In this document: positions 37,610 to 46,320 of the stretch, in pieces | How the letters are laid out: the number at the start of each line of letters is the position of its first letter | How positions within the stretch are numbered: the first letter of the stretch is position 1 | DNA from: Clostridia bacterium | GTDB lineage: Bacteria > Bacillota > Clostridia > Oscillospirales > CAG-272 | Direction: 5' to 3' | NCBI GenBank assembly: GCA_017443595.1 | Contig: JAFSYU010000052.1 | Coordinates: 1-64,000 of the forward strand | Length of the DNA stretch: 64,000 bases | Made by a program: the position numbers and the translations under genes | The notes under the pieces: model-generated | The model's input: only the letters and a program-made list of their open reading frames with translations | What the model was told of the DNA's origin: nothing | The model's database searches: none

Positions 37610-38305
37610 TTGGCGCTTATAGAATACAGAAAACTTACAAAACTGTACAAAAACGTCCCGGCGTTGAACGGTATAGATCTCGATATACCCGCCGGACGCA
37701 TCGTCGGGCTGCTCGGACCTAACGGATCCGGCAAAACCACGCTCATAAAACTGACGGTCGGGCTGCTCACGCCCACCGCGGGAACGGTAATGATCGACGG
37801 CTTCGCCCCGGGACCGCAGACAAAGGCGATAACGGCGTATTTGCCGGAGCGCTCTTATATGAGCGAATGGATGACGGTATCCGCTTTCGTTTCATATTTT
37901 GCGGATTTTTACTCGGATTTTGATAAAAACAAAGCTTACGAAATGTTATCAAGGCTCGGTATAGACCCCAAAAGAACGCTCAAAACGTTATCAAAGGGAA
38001 CAAAGGAAAAAGTGCAGCTCGTGCTTGTTATGAGCCGCGCGGCAAAGGTGTATTTCCTTGACGAGCCGATAGCCGGCGTCGATCCCGCGGCGCGCGATTA
38101 TATACTGAATACGATAATAAGAAATTATTCTGAAAACGCGTCCGTCGTCATATCAACGCATCTTATATCGGATATAGAAAACGTGCTTGACGACGCGGTG
38201 TTTTTAAGGAACGGTCAGGTGATATTAGCGGATTCCGCGGATAATATCAGAGAAAAAAGCGGCAAATCCGTTGATATGCTTTTCAGGGAGGTGTTCAGAT
38301 GTTAG
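37610..38305 (+). CDS. ABC transporter ATP-binding protein
   Basis: The 231-residue ATPase has Walker A GPNGSGKTT at about 37-45, an unusual signature LSKGTKEKV in place of LSGGQ, Walker B VYFLDEPIAGVD and the switch His in ISTHL. It resembles YtrB-type exporter ATPases. The start is a TTG, preceded by AAGGAGG at 9 bp, within the GntR stop region. It should work with the permease encoded next, whose gene overlaps by 7 bp. Confidence 0.92.
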   Translation: MALIEYRKLTKLYKNVPALNGIDLDIPAGRIVGLLGPNGSGKTTLIKLTVGLLTPTAGTVMIDGFAPGPQTKAITAYLPERSYMSEWMTVSAFVSYFADFYSDFDKNKAYEMLSRLGIDPKRTLKTLSKGTKEKVQLVLVMSRAAKVYFLDEPIAGVDPAARDYILNTIIRNYSENASVVISTHLISDIENVLDDAVFLRNGQVILADSADNIREKSGKSVDMLFREVFRC

Positions 38306-39189
38306 GCAAACTCATGAAATACGATATGAAATATATGGCGCGTATACTTCCGTGGCTGTACGTCGGCGGTCTTGCGTTTTCCGCGCTTATGACGGCTTTC
38401 ATACTCGTTATCAAAGACGCGACTCTTCTGTTTTTGGGCATATACGCATCTTATTTTATGTTTATCATCGCCGTTGAAGCGATCTCCGTTTGTTCATCCG
38501 TATTCATGATGGTAAGGATATATAAAAATATGTTCTCAGACGAGGGATATCTGACGTTCACGCTGCCGGTCAAAAACGGCGACGTTCTTAACAGCAAGAT
38601 TTTTACCGGCGCGATATGGACGTTTATAAGCGGCACGGTGGCCGTTGTAATGATCGCCATGCCGATCGCCGCGGCTTCGTATAAGCTGCCTAAAATGTCC
38701 GCGGACGGCATGGGATTCGGTCTGTTGATCGAATCGATAATTAAACAGTTCAGCGTGGGTCTTGCCGGAAACGAGGCAAAACTCATAATATTCATCCTGC
38801 TCGTTATCGCTCTCATAGCCGTATCCGCGTTTTTCGCGCCGGCGTTTTACTCGTTCTGCTGTGCGGTAACCCATAAAGTAAAAAGGGCAAGAGCGTTTGC
38901 GTCCGTCGGTATCTTTATCGGCGTCTCGTACGGAATAGGTCTTCTTATGAGCATAATCACGGTCATTGTGGAGATCTTCGGAGAATACGTGTCCGACACG
39001 ACCGGCGTTAATACAATAACGCCCACGGCGCTCATATATGATACGTCGGAACTTTCCGCTTATTTCGGCTCAAGACTGAATATCATGACGGTCGAGCTGT
39101 TGATAGTAGGCACGGTAATGCTGACGATAACCGTCGTATCGTGGATCGTGGCGAACCGGATAGTGAATAAGAAGCTGAATCTGCTGTGA
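38299..39189 (+). CDS. ABC-2-like transporter permease
   Basis: The 296-residue membrane protein has six to seven hydrophobic helices, beginning LGKLMKYDMKYMARILPWLY. A conserved-looking early loop, YKNMFSDEGYLTFTLPVKN, is typical of clostridial GntR-linked ABC permeases. It forms an exporter with the adjacent ATPase; the cargo may be a peptide antibiotic or lipid, but is unknown. AGGGAGGTG ribosome site inside the ATPase gene. Confidence 0.82.
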   Translation: MLGKLMKYDMKYMARILPWLYVGGLAFSALMTAFILVIKDATLLFLGIYASYFMFIIAVEAISVCSSVFMMVRIYKNMFSDEGYLTFTLPVKNGDVLNSKIFTGAIWTFISGTVAVVMIAMPIAAASYKLPKMSADGMGFGLLIESIIKQFSVGLAGNEAKLIIFILLVIALIAVSAFFAPAFYSFCCAVTHKVKRARAFASVGIFIGVSYGIGLLMSIITVIVEIFGEYVSDTTGVNTITPTALIYDTSELSAYFGSRLNIMTVELLIVGTVMLTITVVSWIVANRIVNKKLNLL

Positions 39190-39190
39190 T

Positions 39191-39415
39191 GTAGGGGAGG
39201 GGTCACCCCTCCCGAGTGAATATTGAATAGGTAAGGTGTCGCTACGGGAACCCCTTCTTCGCGACGAATCGTTTGGGGAAGTGCCCACCCCTCAAAACTC
39301 CCCAAACCCCTCTTACCCCCTCCCTCAACCTCTTATGAGATTGAGGGGGCTGCGAGTCTGTCGTAGGGGTCGGCGCCTCGACGACCCGATCGTAGGGGCG
39401 ACCATTGGTCGTCCG
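39191..39415 (+). repeat. Cluster of GTAGGG-headed palindromes
   Basis: Three family members lie here: GTAGGG with GGGAGGGGTCACCCCTCCC (39191-39214), GTAGGG with a GGGTCG/CGACCC core (39363-39388) and the GGCGACCATTGGTCGTCC form (39392-39415). Between them are GGGAACCCC blocks and a CCCTCAACCTC/GAGATTGAGGG inverted repeat. No gene is seen between 39190 and 39452. Confidence 0.75.
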
Positions 39416-39452
39416 TCAGAATAATTCAGAAAAAACAAGAGAGAATAAAAAT

Positions 39453-40025
39453 ATGAAAAACAGAAAAAACAAGCTGATCGTAATATTATTGCTTGCTATA
39501 ACTATGATATTTAATTTTTCCGGCTGTCTGTTCTTTTCAAGCAGCAGGCGGTATTTGAAAATGTCGGTATCAGATCTTTCAAAGCTCAGTGACGGCGCAT
39601 TGTTTGAAGCTCTTTTATACCGCACCGAAGCAAAGGTCGTTGATATCGACGATACGAAAGAAGATTTGAGCGCATTGTCTGATGCGGAAAAAGTATTCTA
39701 TGTGGTTTCATATTACGATATTGAATGGCAAAACGGCGGATTGTGCCAGTATTTTTCAAATTCAAGCCGTAAGACCGCGTATCTTTTAGCGGACTGCCTT
39801 GAAAAGATCGGCGCGGATGAGCATAAAGAAATGTATCTGAAATTCATTGAAGACAACAATATAGACGTAAACGATCTTTCGTCATTTATGATCGAGGACG
39901 TCAATGATTATATAGCGCAGTCTAAACGGTATCCGTTTGATGATTACGACAACGCGTTTGCACAGCTAAAACCGGTACAAGAGCCTTTGATGAAATACGT
40001 AAGAGAACATATAAATGAATTCTGA
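39453..40025 (+). CDS. Lipoprotein with DMP19-like domain
   Basis: The 190-residue lipoprotein has a basic N-terminus, hydrophobic core and lipobox FSGC. The mature part from about residue 60 resembles the DMP19 (DUF4375) domain: EKVFYVVSYYDIEWQNGGLC, QYFSNSSRKTAYLLADCLEK, IGADEHKEMY. That domain is usually found in soluble, acidic, DNA-mimic-like proteins, so a lipoprotein form is unusual. No close ribosome site other than GAGA is visible. It stands alone between repeats and an ECF operon. Confidence 0.75.
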   Translation: MKNRKNKLIVILLLAITMIFNFSGCLFFSSSRRYLKMSVSDLSKLSDGALFEALLYRTEAKVVDIDDTKEDLSALSDAEKVFYVVSYYDIEWQNGGLCQYFSNSSRKTAYLLADCLEKIGADEHKEMYLKFIEDNNIDVNDLSSFMIEDVNDYIAQSKRYPFDDYDNAFAQLKPVQEPLMKYVREHINEF

Positions 40026-40034
40026 GAAAAGTAA

Positions 40035-40068
40035 GCGCGTCGGGCGGTGGGCCGGGCCGCCGACGCGC
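40035..40068. other. GC-rich hairpin after DMP19-like gene
   Basis: Long inverted repeat, GCGCGTCGG(G)CGG against CCGCCGACGCGC, followed by a second small one GCGGC/GCCGC. There is no T run, so terminator function is uncertain. Confidence 0.45.
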
Positions 40069-40155
40069 GCGGCTGACGCCGCATAAGCCTGATACTATAT
40101 GATAAATCTGAATTCTGAATTTCCGACCCCTACCGGATAAAATTTTTATTAAAAC

Positions 40156-40184
40156 TGTAAGAAAATGAAATAAACACCCGTCTA
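40156..40184 (+). promoter_or_regulatory. Possible ECF autoregulatory promoter, module 3
   Basis: TGTAAG, 17 bp, CGTCTA. CGTCTA-like -10 elements are typical of ECF promoters. It ends 39 bp before the sigma gene. Confidence 0.5.
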
Positions 40185-40223
40185 ATAGAGTGAAAGAACT
40201 GCAGATTTCTTTTGGGAGCCAAT

Positions 40224-40769
40224 ATGGATAACGGTGCTTTAAGCTACGAAAAATACAAAAACGGCGACGATGAAGGCTTTTACGAGATAGTCAGAGAATA
40301 CTTTGACGGTCTTGCCGCATATATAAACGGCATAGTCGGCGACTTTTGGCGCGCGGAAGAGCTGGCGGACGACACGCTTCTGAAGCTTGCTCTGAAACGC
40401 CCGAAGTTCGATAACAGATCGTCCTTTAAAACGTGGCTTTTCAGCATCGGCAGAAACGCCGCGTACGACAGCTTGAGAAAAAAAGTGCCGCAGCACGTAG
40501 GTCTTGACGAGACAAACGAGGTATCCGACGGACCGGAGCAGTCGTACATAAAGGATGAAAGAAATAAAAAGCTGTATCAGGCACTTGACGGGCTTAAGCC
40601 GGAATACAGAGAAGTTTTGTGGCTGACGTTTTTTGAAGATATGGACGCAAATCAGATATCACGCGTTCTGCGCAAAAGCAAAGCGGCGGTCTACACGCTT
40701 CTCAGCCGCGCAAAAAGCTCACTCAAAGAAAAACTGCAAAGCGAGGGGTTTGATTATGAGATCGTATGA
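40224..40769 (+). CDS. ECF-type RNA polymerase sigma factor, module 3
   Basis: The 181-residue protein has sigma region 2 (YFDGLAAYINGIVGDFWRAE, LADDTLLKL, FKTWLFSIGRNAAYDSLRKK) and region 4 (LKPEYREVLWLTFFEDMDAN, QISRVLRKSKAAVYTLLSRA). I use the ATG after GGGAG rather than the TTG 12 bp upstream. The 3' end overlaps the next gene, encoding a membrane protein with a vWA domain, by 14 bp. Confidence 0.93.
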   Translation: MDNGALSYEKYKNGDDEGFYEIVREYFDGLAAYINGIVGDFWRAEELADDTLLKLALKRPKFDNRSSFKTWLFSIGRNAAYDSLRKKVPQHVGLDETNEVSDGPEQSYIKDERNKKLYQALDGLKPEYREVLWLTFFEDMDANQISRVLRKSKAAVYTLLSRAKSSLKEKLQSEGFDYEIV

Positions 40770-42306
40770 TGAAAGAGCAAAAGACATTCTTGCAAAAAGA
40801 GACGAAAAGGTAAAAGAAAATTTGATAAAACGCAGAAGAGCCGCAAGACTCGGCGTTATAGCGGCGGTTATCGCGCTTGCCGTTGCGGCGTCCGTGATAG
40901 CCGTTGTGGCAAGCAGAGCGGCGAACAGCAAGCCGGTCGATCCGGGCGTTGTCGGGACCGAAACGACAGATACTTCAAATACCACCGAAAATACGGAGAC
41001 CTCCGGGACGGCTGAAACAGAGGCAAAAGAGTATAACGACGGCGTTATAGGCGAAAGAAAAACGTCTGATACCTCGTCTCCGGCAGGCGATATAGTTGAT
41101 GACGGCGCATATTATTGGAAATCGGACGGCAGAAAAACAAGCCCTGAGCCGTCATACGGTTTGCCGGAGGCGGAGGCAGACGCCGAATACGAAAAGGGTC
41201 TGATCGAATATCCCGACGCGATCAACGCTGTGGACGCGGTTGCCGGCACTCTTTCCGCGGGCGAATGGAAAGACGCCGTAAATATATCTGACTGGAAAAA
41301 GCTTTTGTCAAGCGAAAACTGGAGCCGTTACGTAGGAGCAAGAAAGCTTGACACGTCAAATATCATAACCGTCAAAGTATCTGACGGTGAAAACGCCTGT
41401 TACAACGTACCCGTGAAGCTTGTCGCGGCTCAGGAAGTGATATATACCGCAAAGACCGATATAAGCGGCTGCGCGTATCTGTTTTATAATATAGCCGGCG
41501 AAAACAAAACGCCCGACTCGGTAGTTGTAGGAGAGGAAACGATAGAACTTGACGGAAAGACCGAACTTGAAGTAAACGCGGCGGACGCCGGCATAGAAGT
41601 CACGGCGCTTGACCTTATGCTTATGATAGACACGACGGGAAGCATGGGTGACGAGCTTGAATATATCAAAGCGGAGCTGTACGACGTGGTACAGCGCGTA
41701 TCCGAAGCGGATAAGAGCATATCTATCCGCGTGAGCGTCAACTTCTACCGCGATAAAGGCGACGATTACGTAGTTAAATATTACGATTTCAGGACCAATA
41801 TAAACGAGTGCATAGAACAGCTTAAGGAACAGCACGCGGACGGCGGCGGAGATACTCCGGAAGCCGTACACACCGCGCTTGAAAATGCCGTATCAGGTCA
41901 CGACTGGCGCGATAACGCCGTAAAGATCTGTTTCATAGTGCTTGACGCGCCGCCTCATTCCGAATCAGAGATACAGGGCATAAACAGCGGGATTTTAAAA
42001 ACCGTAAAAGCCGCGGCGGAGCAGGGCATAAGAATAATACCTGTCGCATCCTCCGGCGTTGACGGCGAGACCGAATTTCTGCTCAGAAGCTACGCTGTGA
42101 TGACCGGCGGTACGTACGTCTTCATCACAAACGATTCCGGCGTAGGTTTCAACCATAAGGAAGCCGAGGTAGGCGAGCATACCGTTGAATATCTCAATAA
42201 CTGCATGGTCCGCGTTGTATGCGAATACTGCGGCATCTACACTGGAGAAAAAGTCCCGTATACGCCTCCGGCGTCACAGAACGATATAGATCAATTTGAC
42301 GATTAA
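40756..42306 (+). CDS. Membrane anti-sigma-like protein with von Willebrand A domain, module 3
   Basis: The 516-residue protein has a short charged cytoplasmic N-terminus, one transmembrane helix at about 30-52, a Thr/Glu linker, an Ig-like region (about 180-280) and a vWA domain from about 287. The MIDAS motif is D292-x-T294-x-S296 in DTTGSM, and later GGGDTPEAVHTALENAV and LDAPPHS fit the vWA fold, which binds protein ligands through a metal. The topology and overlap with the sigma gene suggest an anti-sigma sensor reading an extracellular ligand. Longer in-frame starts lie inside the sigma gene and are unlikely. Confidence 0.82.
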   Translation: MRSYDERAKDILAKRDEKVKENLIKRRRAARLGVIAAVIALAVAASVIAVVASRAANSKPVDPGVVGTETTDTSNTTENTETSGTAETEAKEYNDGVIGERKTSDTSSPAGDIVDDGAYYWKSDGRKTSPEPSYGLPEAEADAEYEKGLIEYPDAINAVDAVAGTLSAGEWKDAVNISDWKKLLSSENWSRYVGARKLDTSNIITVKVSDGENACYNVPVKLVAAQEVIYTAKTDISGCAYLFYNIAGENKTPDSVVVGEETIELDGKTELEVNAADAGIEVTALDLMLMIDTTGSMGDELEYIKAELYDVVQRVSEADKSISIRVSVNFYRDKGDDYVVKYYDFRTNINECIEQLKEQHADGGGDTPEAVHTALENAVSGHDWRDNAVKICFIVLDAPPHSESEIQGINSGILKTVKAAAEQGIRIIPVASSGVDGETEFLLRSYAVMTGGTYVFITNDSGVGFNHKEAEVGEHTVEYLNNCMVRVVCEYCGIYTGEKVPYTPPASQNDIDQFDD

Positions 42307-42317
42307 AAAACAAGAAA

Positions 42318-42344
42318 ACAAGCCGGAGCTTCCGGCTTGTTTTT
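42318..42344. terminator. Terminator after vWA gene
   Basis: Perfect 10-bp stem ACAAGCCGGA/TCCGGCTTGT with loop GCT, then TTTTA; A-rich on the left, so it may act in both directions. Confidence 0.85.
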
Positions 42345-42374
42345 ATATGATCCGTCCCGAAGGGACCTGAATTC

Positions 42375-43550
42375 TTAATTCTTCGAAAAATCCGGGAAAT
42401 CCACGGTGCGTCTTTCTTTGATGGATATCGCCGAAAGCGGCGTTACCGCCATCCAGCACGCCGCGTCAACGGGCGTTATCGGGAAATCCTTGCCGTTTAA
42501 GATACATTCCGCAAATTCGTTGTAAACAAGATAATCCATACCGCCGTGACCGCCGCGCACGCCGTCCGACAAAAACTTTTTCCACGTGGGATGATCGTAC
42601 TGCTCAAAATACGTATCGGCGTTGTGCCAGCGCTTCAGCGCCCAGTCAAAGTGCATCGTCTCGTCATGGTCGCGGTCGAGGTATATGTAGTTGCCGTCCT
42701 CGCAGTACATACCGCGCGTGCCCTGTACCGTAAAGTTGCGGCTGTAGGGACGCGGCAGAGTAGTGTCGAGCGTAAGCGTTATAAGCTCGCCTCTCTGGCA
42801 TTCTATAACGGTCTTTATAATGTCGCCCTGTTTGAATTTGACTTTGGTAAGATCTCTGTCAACGGTCTCGTGCAGCTCCGCGTAGTCGTGAAGTCCGGCG
42901 GCTTTGGAAGCAAAGCTCGTAAGCGTCATAAACTTGTTGCCGCGGTTTATATCAAGCACCTGCGCTATAGGACCCAGGTCGTGCGTCGGGTAGTTTTCGC
43001 AGTTTCTGTTCATGTAGTTATTGAGTCTGTAATGGTGCTTTTCGCGTCCGTAAAGCACTTCGGTGCGCAGGTCGTGTCTGTAACCGCCCTCGCAGCTTAC
43101 TATCTCGCCGAAAAGACCCTGCTTTACCATGTTCATAACGAGCATCTCGTATCTGCCGTAGCAGCAGTTTTCAAGGAAGCAGAACGGAGTGCCCGTCTCA
43201 CGCTGAACTTTCAGAAGCTCGTAGCAGTCTTCAAGAGAATAGGCGCCGCCTACCTCGCAGCCTACGGGGATGCCGGCTCTCATCGCCTCAAAAGCGATCT
43301 TCAAATGATCCTCCCAGCCGGTGATTATCAGAACGGCGTCGGGTTTTGACTCTATGACTTTGTGCCAGTCGGTATATGCCGCGGGAGTCTTGCCCGTTTT
43401 TTCGGATATCAGACTCAATTCTCTCTGTACCCGCTCTTCCAGCACGTCGCAAACGGAAACGATATTTATATTATCCATGGAGCAGAACAGCGGAGTCAGA
43501 TCGTATCCTCTTTGACCGAGACCTACAATACCTACGTTAAGCTTTTTCAT
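42375..43550 (-). CDS. Gfo/Idh/MocA family oxidoreductase
   Basis: The 391-residue protein has an N-terminal Rossmann fold with GIVGLGQRGYDL for NAD(P) and the family motif VGCEVGG (where EKP is common). The C-terminal alpha/beta domain includes GGYRHDLRTEVLYG and YPTHDLGPIAQVLDINRGN, in which the His is the likely catalytic residue. The similarity is to the glycoside-processing branch of the family, so sugars or sugar derivatives are likely substrates. Its ATG overlaps the DUF4097 gene end... on the minus strand it is the last gene of a three-gene operon. Confidence 0.88.
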   Translation of the reverse strand: MKKLNVGIVGLGQRGYDLTPLFCSMDNINIVSVCDVLEERVQRELSLISEKTGKTPAAYTDWHKVIESKPDAVLIITGWEDHLKIAFEAMRAGIPVGCEVGGAYSLEDCYELLKVQRETGTPFCFLENCCYGRYEMLVMNMVKQGLFGEIVSCEGGYRHDLRTEVLYGREKHHYRLNNYMNRNCENYPTHDLGPIAQVLDINRGNKFMTLTSFASKAAGLHDYAELHETVDRDLTKVKFKQGDIIKTVIECQRGELITLTLDTTLPRPYSRNFTVQGTRGMYCEDGNYIYLDRDHDETMHFDWALKRWHNADTYFEQYDHPTWKKFLSDGVRGGHGGMDYLVYNEFAECILNGKDFPITPVDAACWMAVTPLSAISIKERRTVDFPDFSKN

Positions 43551-44419
43551 TTTTCCTCCAGTCTGACTTTGCCGGAAACGCTTTCAAACGTCACGTTGCC
43601 CGCGCCGTCACCAAATTTATAATTTTTTTCGCTTGTTTTTTCAAAACTTATACCGTCTGCTTCAAGTTTTGTCGAAACGCCGGAGAGTTTAAGGTCAAAG
43701 TCAAATACTTCAAGCGTCAGCTCGGCGTTGGCTGATACGCTGTCCATATCAAGTTTTTCTATTGATTTTGCGTTTATTTTAAGATTTCCGGAAACGGCGT
43801 TCATATCAATATCTTCAAGCGCTTCGTCCGTTGTTACATTCAGATCTCCGGACACCGTGTCGCATTTTATTTTATCGGTTTTGCAGTCAACGAGCTTCAT
43901 ATCGGCTGAAACGCTGTTGAGCTCTATCTTATCCGCGCCCGTATAAGCAATATATATGTCGGAAGAAACGACGTCCGCCTTTATTTCGGTAAATTCCCTG
44001 TTGTTCGGAACGTATATTGTAAGGTCTTTTTTCAGATCTTTGACAACGGCGGCGCGTATGCGCAGAGCGGATTTGCAGAACTGGATCGTCAGCCTGCCGC
44101 CGTCTGTCTTGTAGCGCATTTTAAGACTTTCGTTAAGCTCTTTGTTTTCCGTGGCTTCGCCAATGCTGTCCTTGCCGGAATCAAGGCTTGACACCTCGGA
44201 AAAAGTGATCTTATCCGTATCGGATCCTTCTATCTTCACGCTTCCGTATACCCAGTTGACGCATATTTCGTTTATATCGTCGGCGGAAACGGAGCCGCCG
44301 CCCGTTGTGTACGAGTTTGCGTCTGCATACGATGAAAAATCCGTGATCAGATTGCCGCAGCCGCAAAGAGAAAACAAAAACATTGACAATAACAAAACCA
44401 AAATTATGATTTTTTTCAC
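43547..44419 (-). CDS. DUF4097 beta-strand repeat lipoprotein
   Basis: The 290-residue lipoprotein has lipobox LCGC at about residue 21. The rest is a ladder of short strands with repeated (I/L)-x-x-x-(S/A)-V-S-x-(D/N)-(L/I) units, e.g. KIELNSVSADMKLVDC, KIKCDTVSGDLNVTT, KLDMDSVSANAELT, the mark of DUF4097 beta-helix proteins. The start is a GTG after GGGAGGA; it overlaps the GNAT stop in a GTGA junction. DUF4097 proteins are often envelope-associated and linked to regulators; function is unknown. Confidence 0.88.
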   Translation of the reverse strand: MKKIIILVLLLSMFLFSLCGCGNLITDFSSYADANSYTTGGGSVSADDINEICVNWVYGSVKIEGSDTDKITFSEVSSLDSGKDSIGEATENKELNESLKMRYKTDGGRLTIQFCKSALRIRAAVVKDLKKDLTIYVPNNREFTEIKADVVSSDIYIAYTGADKIELNSVSADMKLVDCKTDKIKCDTVSGDLNVTTDEALEDIDMNAVSGNLKINAKSIEKLDMDSVSANAELTLEVFDFDLKLSGVSTKLEADGISFEKTSEKNYKFGDGAGNVTFESVSGKVRLEEK

Positions 44420-44940
44420 GGTGTTCCTCCCATATTTTTTAATACGTTTTCCCATCTTTGTTTGTGTTCTTCGTTTATAATATCGGGAACGAATCCCGCT
44501 TTGAGATAGCTTTTTATCGCGGGTATCCGGAAATCGTCAGTCGTAAGATACGCGGACTCCATCCCGGCGGACATATACGTTATCACCGCCTGGATCGCAA
44601 GCTTGTTTCCTATGCCGAGCCCGCGGAATTCCGGTTTACAGCCGACCATGTGGATATAACCCTGCTTTTTTTCATAGTCGCATATAACGGCAAGCGTCGC
44701 CGCGGGCACGCCGCCGCATTCAACAATAAAGAATTTGTCGTATTCAAGCTCGCCGTGGCTGTACATACATTCACGGAAAAACGCTTTGTCTTCCCGCTTT
44801 TCGGTAAGTCCGTACTGCACTATATCGAGCCACGCTTCGATATCTTGCTCAGAACCTGTAAAAGTGCGGCAGACAAGACCGCTCCAGTCCGGAGCGTCCG
44901 GTATTTTTTTATCATTTCTTATCATTCTTAACTGTTCCAT
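44416..44940 (-). CDS. GNAT family N-acetyltransferase
   Basis: The 174-residue protein has a GNAT fold. The acetyl-CoA motif is GCKPEFRGLGIGNKL (about 104-118), preceded by the strand QGYIHMV and followed by SAYLTTDDFRIPAIKSYLKA. The N-terminal part VCRTFTGSEQDIEAWLDIV is typical of small-molecule acetyltransferases. The substrate is unknown. It is first in the operon with DUF4097 and the oxidoreductase. Confidence 0.88.
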   Translation of the reverse strand: MEQLRMIRNDKKIPDAPDWSGLVCRTFTGSEQDIEAWLDIVQYGLTEKREDKAFFRECMYSHGELEYDKFFIVECGGVPAATLAVICDYEKKQGYIHMVGCKPEFRGLGIGNKLAIQAVITYMSAGMESAYLTTDDFRIPAIKSYLKAGFVPDIINEEHKQRWENVLKNMGGTP

Positions 44941-44957
44941 ACCGACCTCTTTGCGGC

Positions 44958-44986
44958 ATTATAACATTATTAGTTACAAAAATCAA
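44958..44986 (-). promoter_or_regulatory. SigA-type promoter for the GNAT-DUF4097 operon
   Basis: Minus-strand TTGATT, 17 bp, TATAAT, 18 bp before the ATG. Confidence 0.7.
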
Positions 44987-45025
44987 GTACAAATCGTAAA
45001 AACCCGAATAAAATTTTTAAAGGTA

Positions 45026-45054
45026 TTGATTTTTAAAAAATTATGTGATATACT
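45026..45054 (+). promoter_or_regulatory. SigA-type promoter for the phosphodiester glycosidase operon
   Basis: TTGATT, 17 bp, TATACT, 36 bp before the ATG. Confidence 0.65.
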
Positions 45055-45090
45055 TGTAATCACACAGAATATATCGGGAAATTTGTAATA

Positions 45091-46320
45091 ATGGCGAAAA
45101 CAAAAAACAAACGTAAAAAACTGAAGATCAAATACAGGCCTGTAAAACTCAAAGGACCGAAGAAATACAGGATAAAAAACACCAAAGCAAAGCAAAAAAA
45201 GTACGGCGCAAAGTATTTTGCGGGATTTTTTCTGCGTGTTTTATACCGCACGTTCTTGATTATAGTAACGCTTTTGCTGCTTGCGGTGTTCGGCGTTTAT
45301 TATACGCTCAACACGGTCGCTCACGGCCCGTCGGAGACGGTGCGCAACGCTCTTGTCCTTTCGGCAATGCAGGCTTCCGCTACAAAATGGGTGCCCGGAC
45401 TTTTCCTTGACGCTGAAACGGTTGATAAAATAGTCAATTCAAGTATGGAAAAAACGGTTGAGGAAGTTGACGTTATAACCCCGGACGAAAGCGGAGAAGC
45501 CGGACCCGTATACATACCGGAAGACGACAACGGTGAACAGGAAATACCGGATATATCGGACGGAATAGAATTCCATCTTGATTCCGCGGGAACTTTCCGC
45601 GCCTATGTTATGATCATACACGACCCGTCAAAGGTCTTTGTAGGCGTATCGAGCAACGATTTCAAAAACGCCGTCAGAGGTCAGCGTATTTATGACGCGG
45701 CGAAGAAATACGGCGCCATAGTCGCAATGAACGGCGGTGAATTCCATGATCCCGGCGGAGAGGGACTCGGCGGACAGCCCATGGGACTTACGTACTCTCA
45801 GGGTAAATGCGTCTGGCCCGCGGGAAGTTCAAAGCGCACGTTCATAGGTATCGACAATAACAATAAGCTCATAGTGGCGGAGAGCATGACTCAGGATGAG
45901 GCCGACGCTCTCGGCATACGCGACGCCGTGTCTTTCCAGACCGGAAACGTGCTTATAGAAACGAAAGACGGCTCGACCTACTGCTATTACGCGCCCGACA
46001 ACAACGGCAAGGCGCAGCGCACGGCGATAGGTCAGAGAGCGGACGGCAAATTCATATTCATAGTAACGGACGGCAGATCAGCTTCGTCACTCGGCGCGGA
46101 TTACGACGATATTATAAATATGATGCTCAAATACGGCGCCATAAACGCCGGTATGCTTGACGGCGGATCATCCGCAATGATGTATTACGCAAACTATATC
46201 ACAAAATACAACGTGGACGAAAACGAACTTGACGAATATCAGAAACTCGGACTTGTAAACAAATACAAAGCTTTTACAAGACCCAGATATCTTCCCACGT
46301 TTTTTATGGTGATGCCATGA
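45091..46320 (+). CDS. Membrane-anchored phosphodiester glycosidase (NAGPA domain)
   Basis: The 409-residue protein has a very basic cytoplasmic N-terminus (about 45 residues), a transmembrane helix at about 52-74, and from about 155 a phosphodiester glycosidase domain: FRAYVMIIHDPSKVFVGVSS, AIVAMNGGEFHDP, RTAIGQRADGKFIFIVTDGR and NAGMLDGGSSAMM. The NGG and DGGSS motifs are hallmarks of the NAGPA family, which removes sugars from phosphodiesters and is found in bacterial envelope proteins. The outer location suggests cell-wall polymers or capsule as target. Confidence 0.92.
   Translation: MAKTKNKRKKLKIKYRPVKLKGPKKYRIKNTKAKQKKYGAKYFAGFFLRVLYRTFLIIVTLLLLAVFGVYYTLNTVAHGPSETVRNALVLSAMQASATKWVPGLFLDAETVDKIVNSSMEKTVEEVDVITPDESGEAGPVYIPEDDNGEQEIPDISDGIEFHLDSAGTFRAYVMIIHDPSKVFVGVSSNDFKNAVRGQRIYDAAKKYGAIVAMNGGEFHDPGGEGLGGQPMGLTYSQGKCVWPAGSSKRTFIGIDNNNKLIVAESMTQDEADALGIRDAVSFQTGNVLIETKDGSTYCYYAPDNNGKAQRTAIGQRADGKFIFIVTDGRSASSLGADYDDIINMMLKYGAINAGMLDGGSSAMMYYANYITKYNVDENELDEYQKLGLVNKYKAFTRPRYLPTFFMVMP

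Noticed and set aside
40633..40755. Extended N-terminus of the vWA protein
   Set aside because: It lies wholly inside the sigma factor gene and would put a basic, unrelated segment before the anti-sigma-like start.
42546..43349. 267-codon plus-strand frame opposite the oxidoreductase
   Set aside because: The minus-strand Gfo/Idh/MocA gene is complete and explains the region; the antisense translation has no family pattern.
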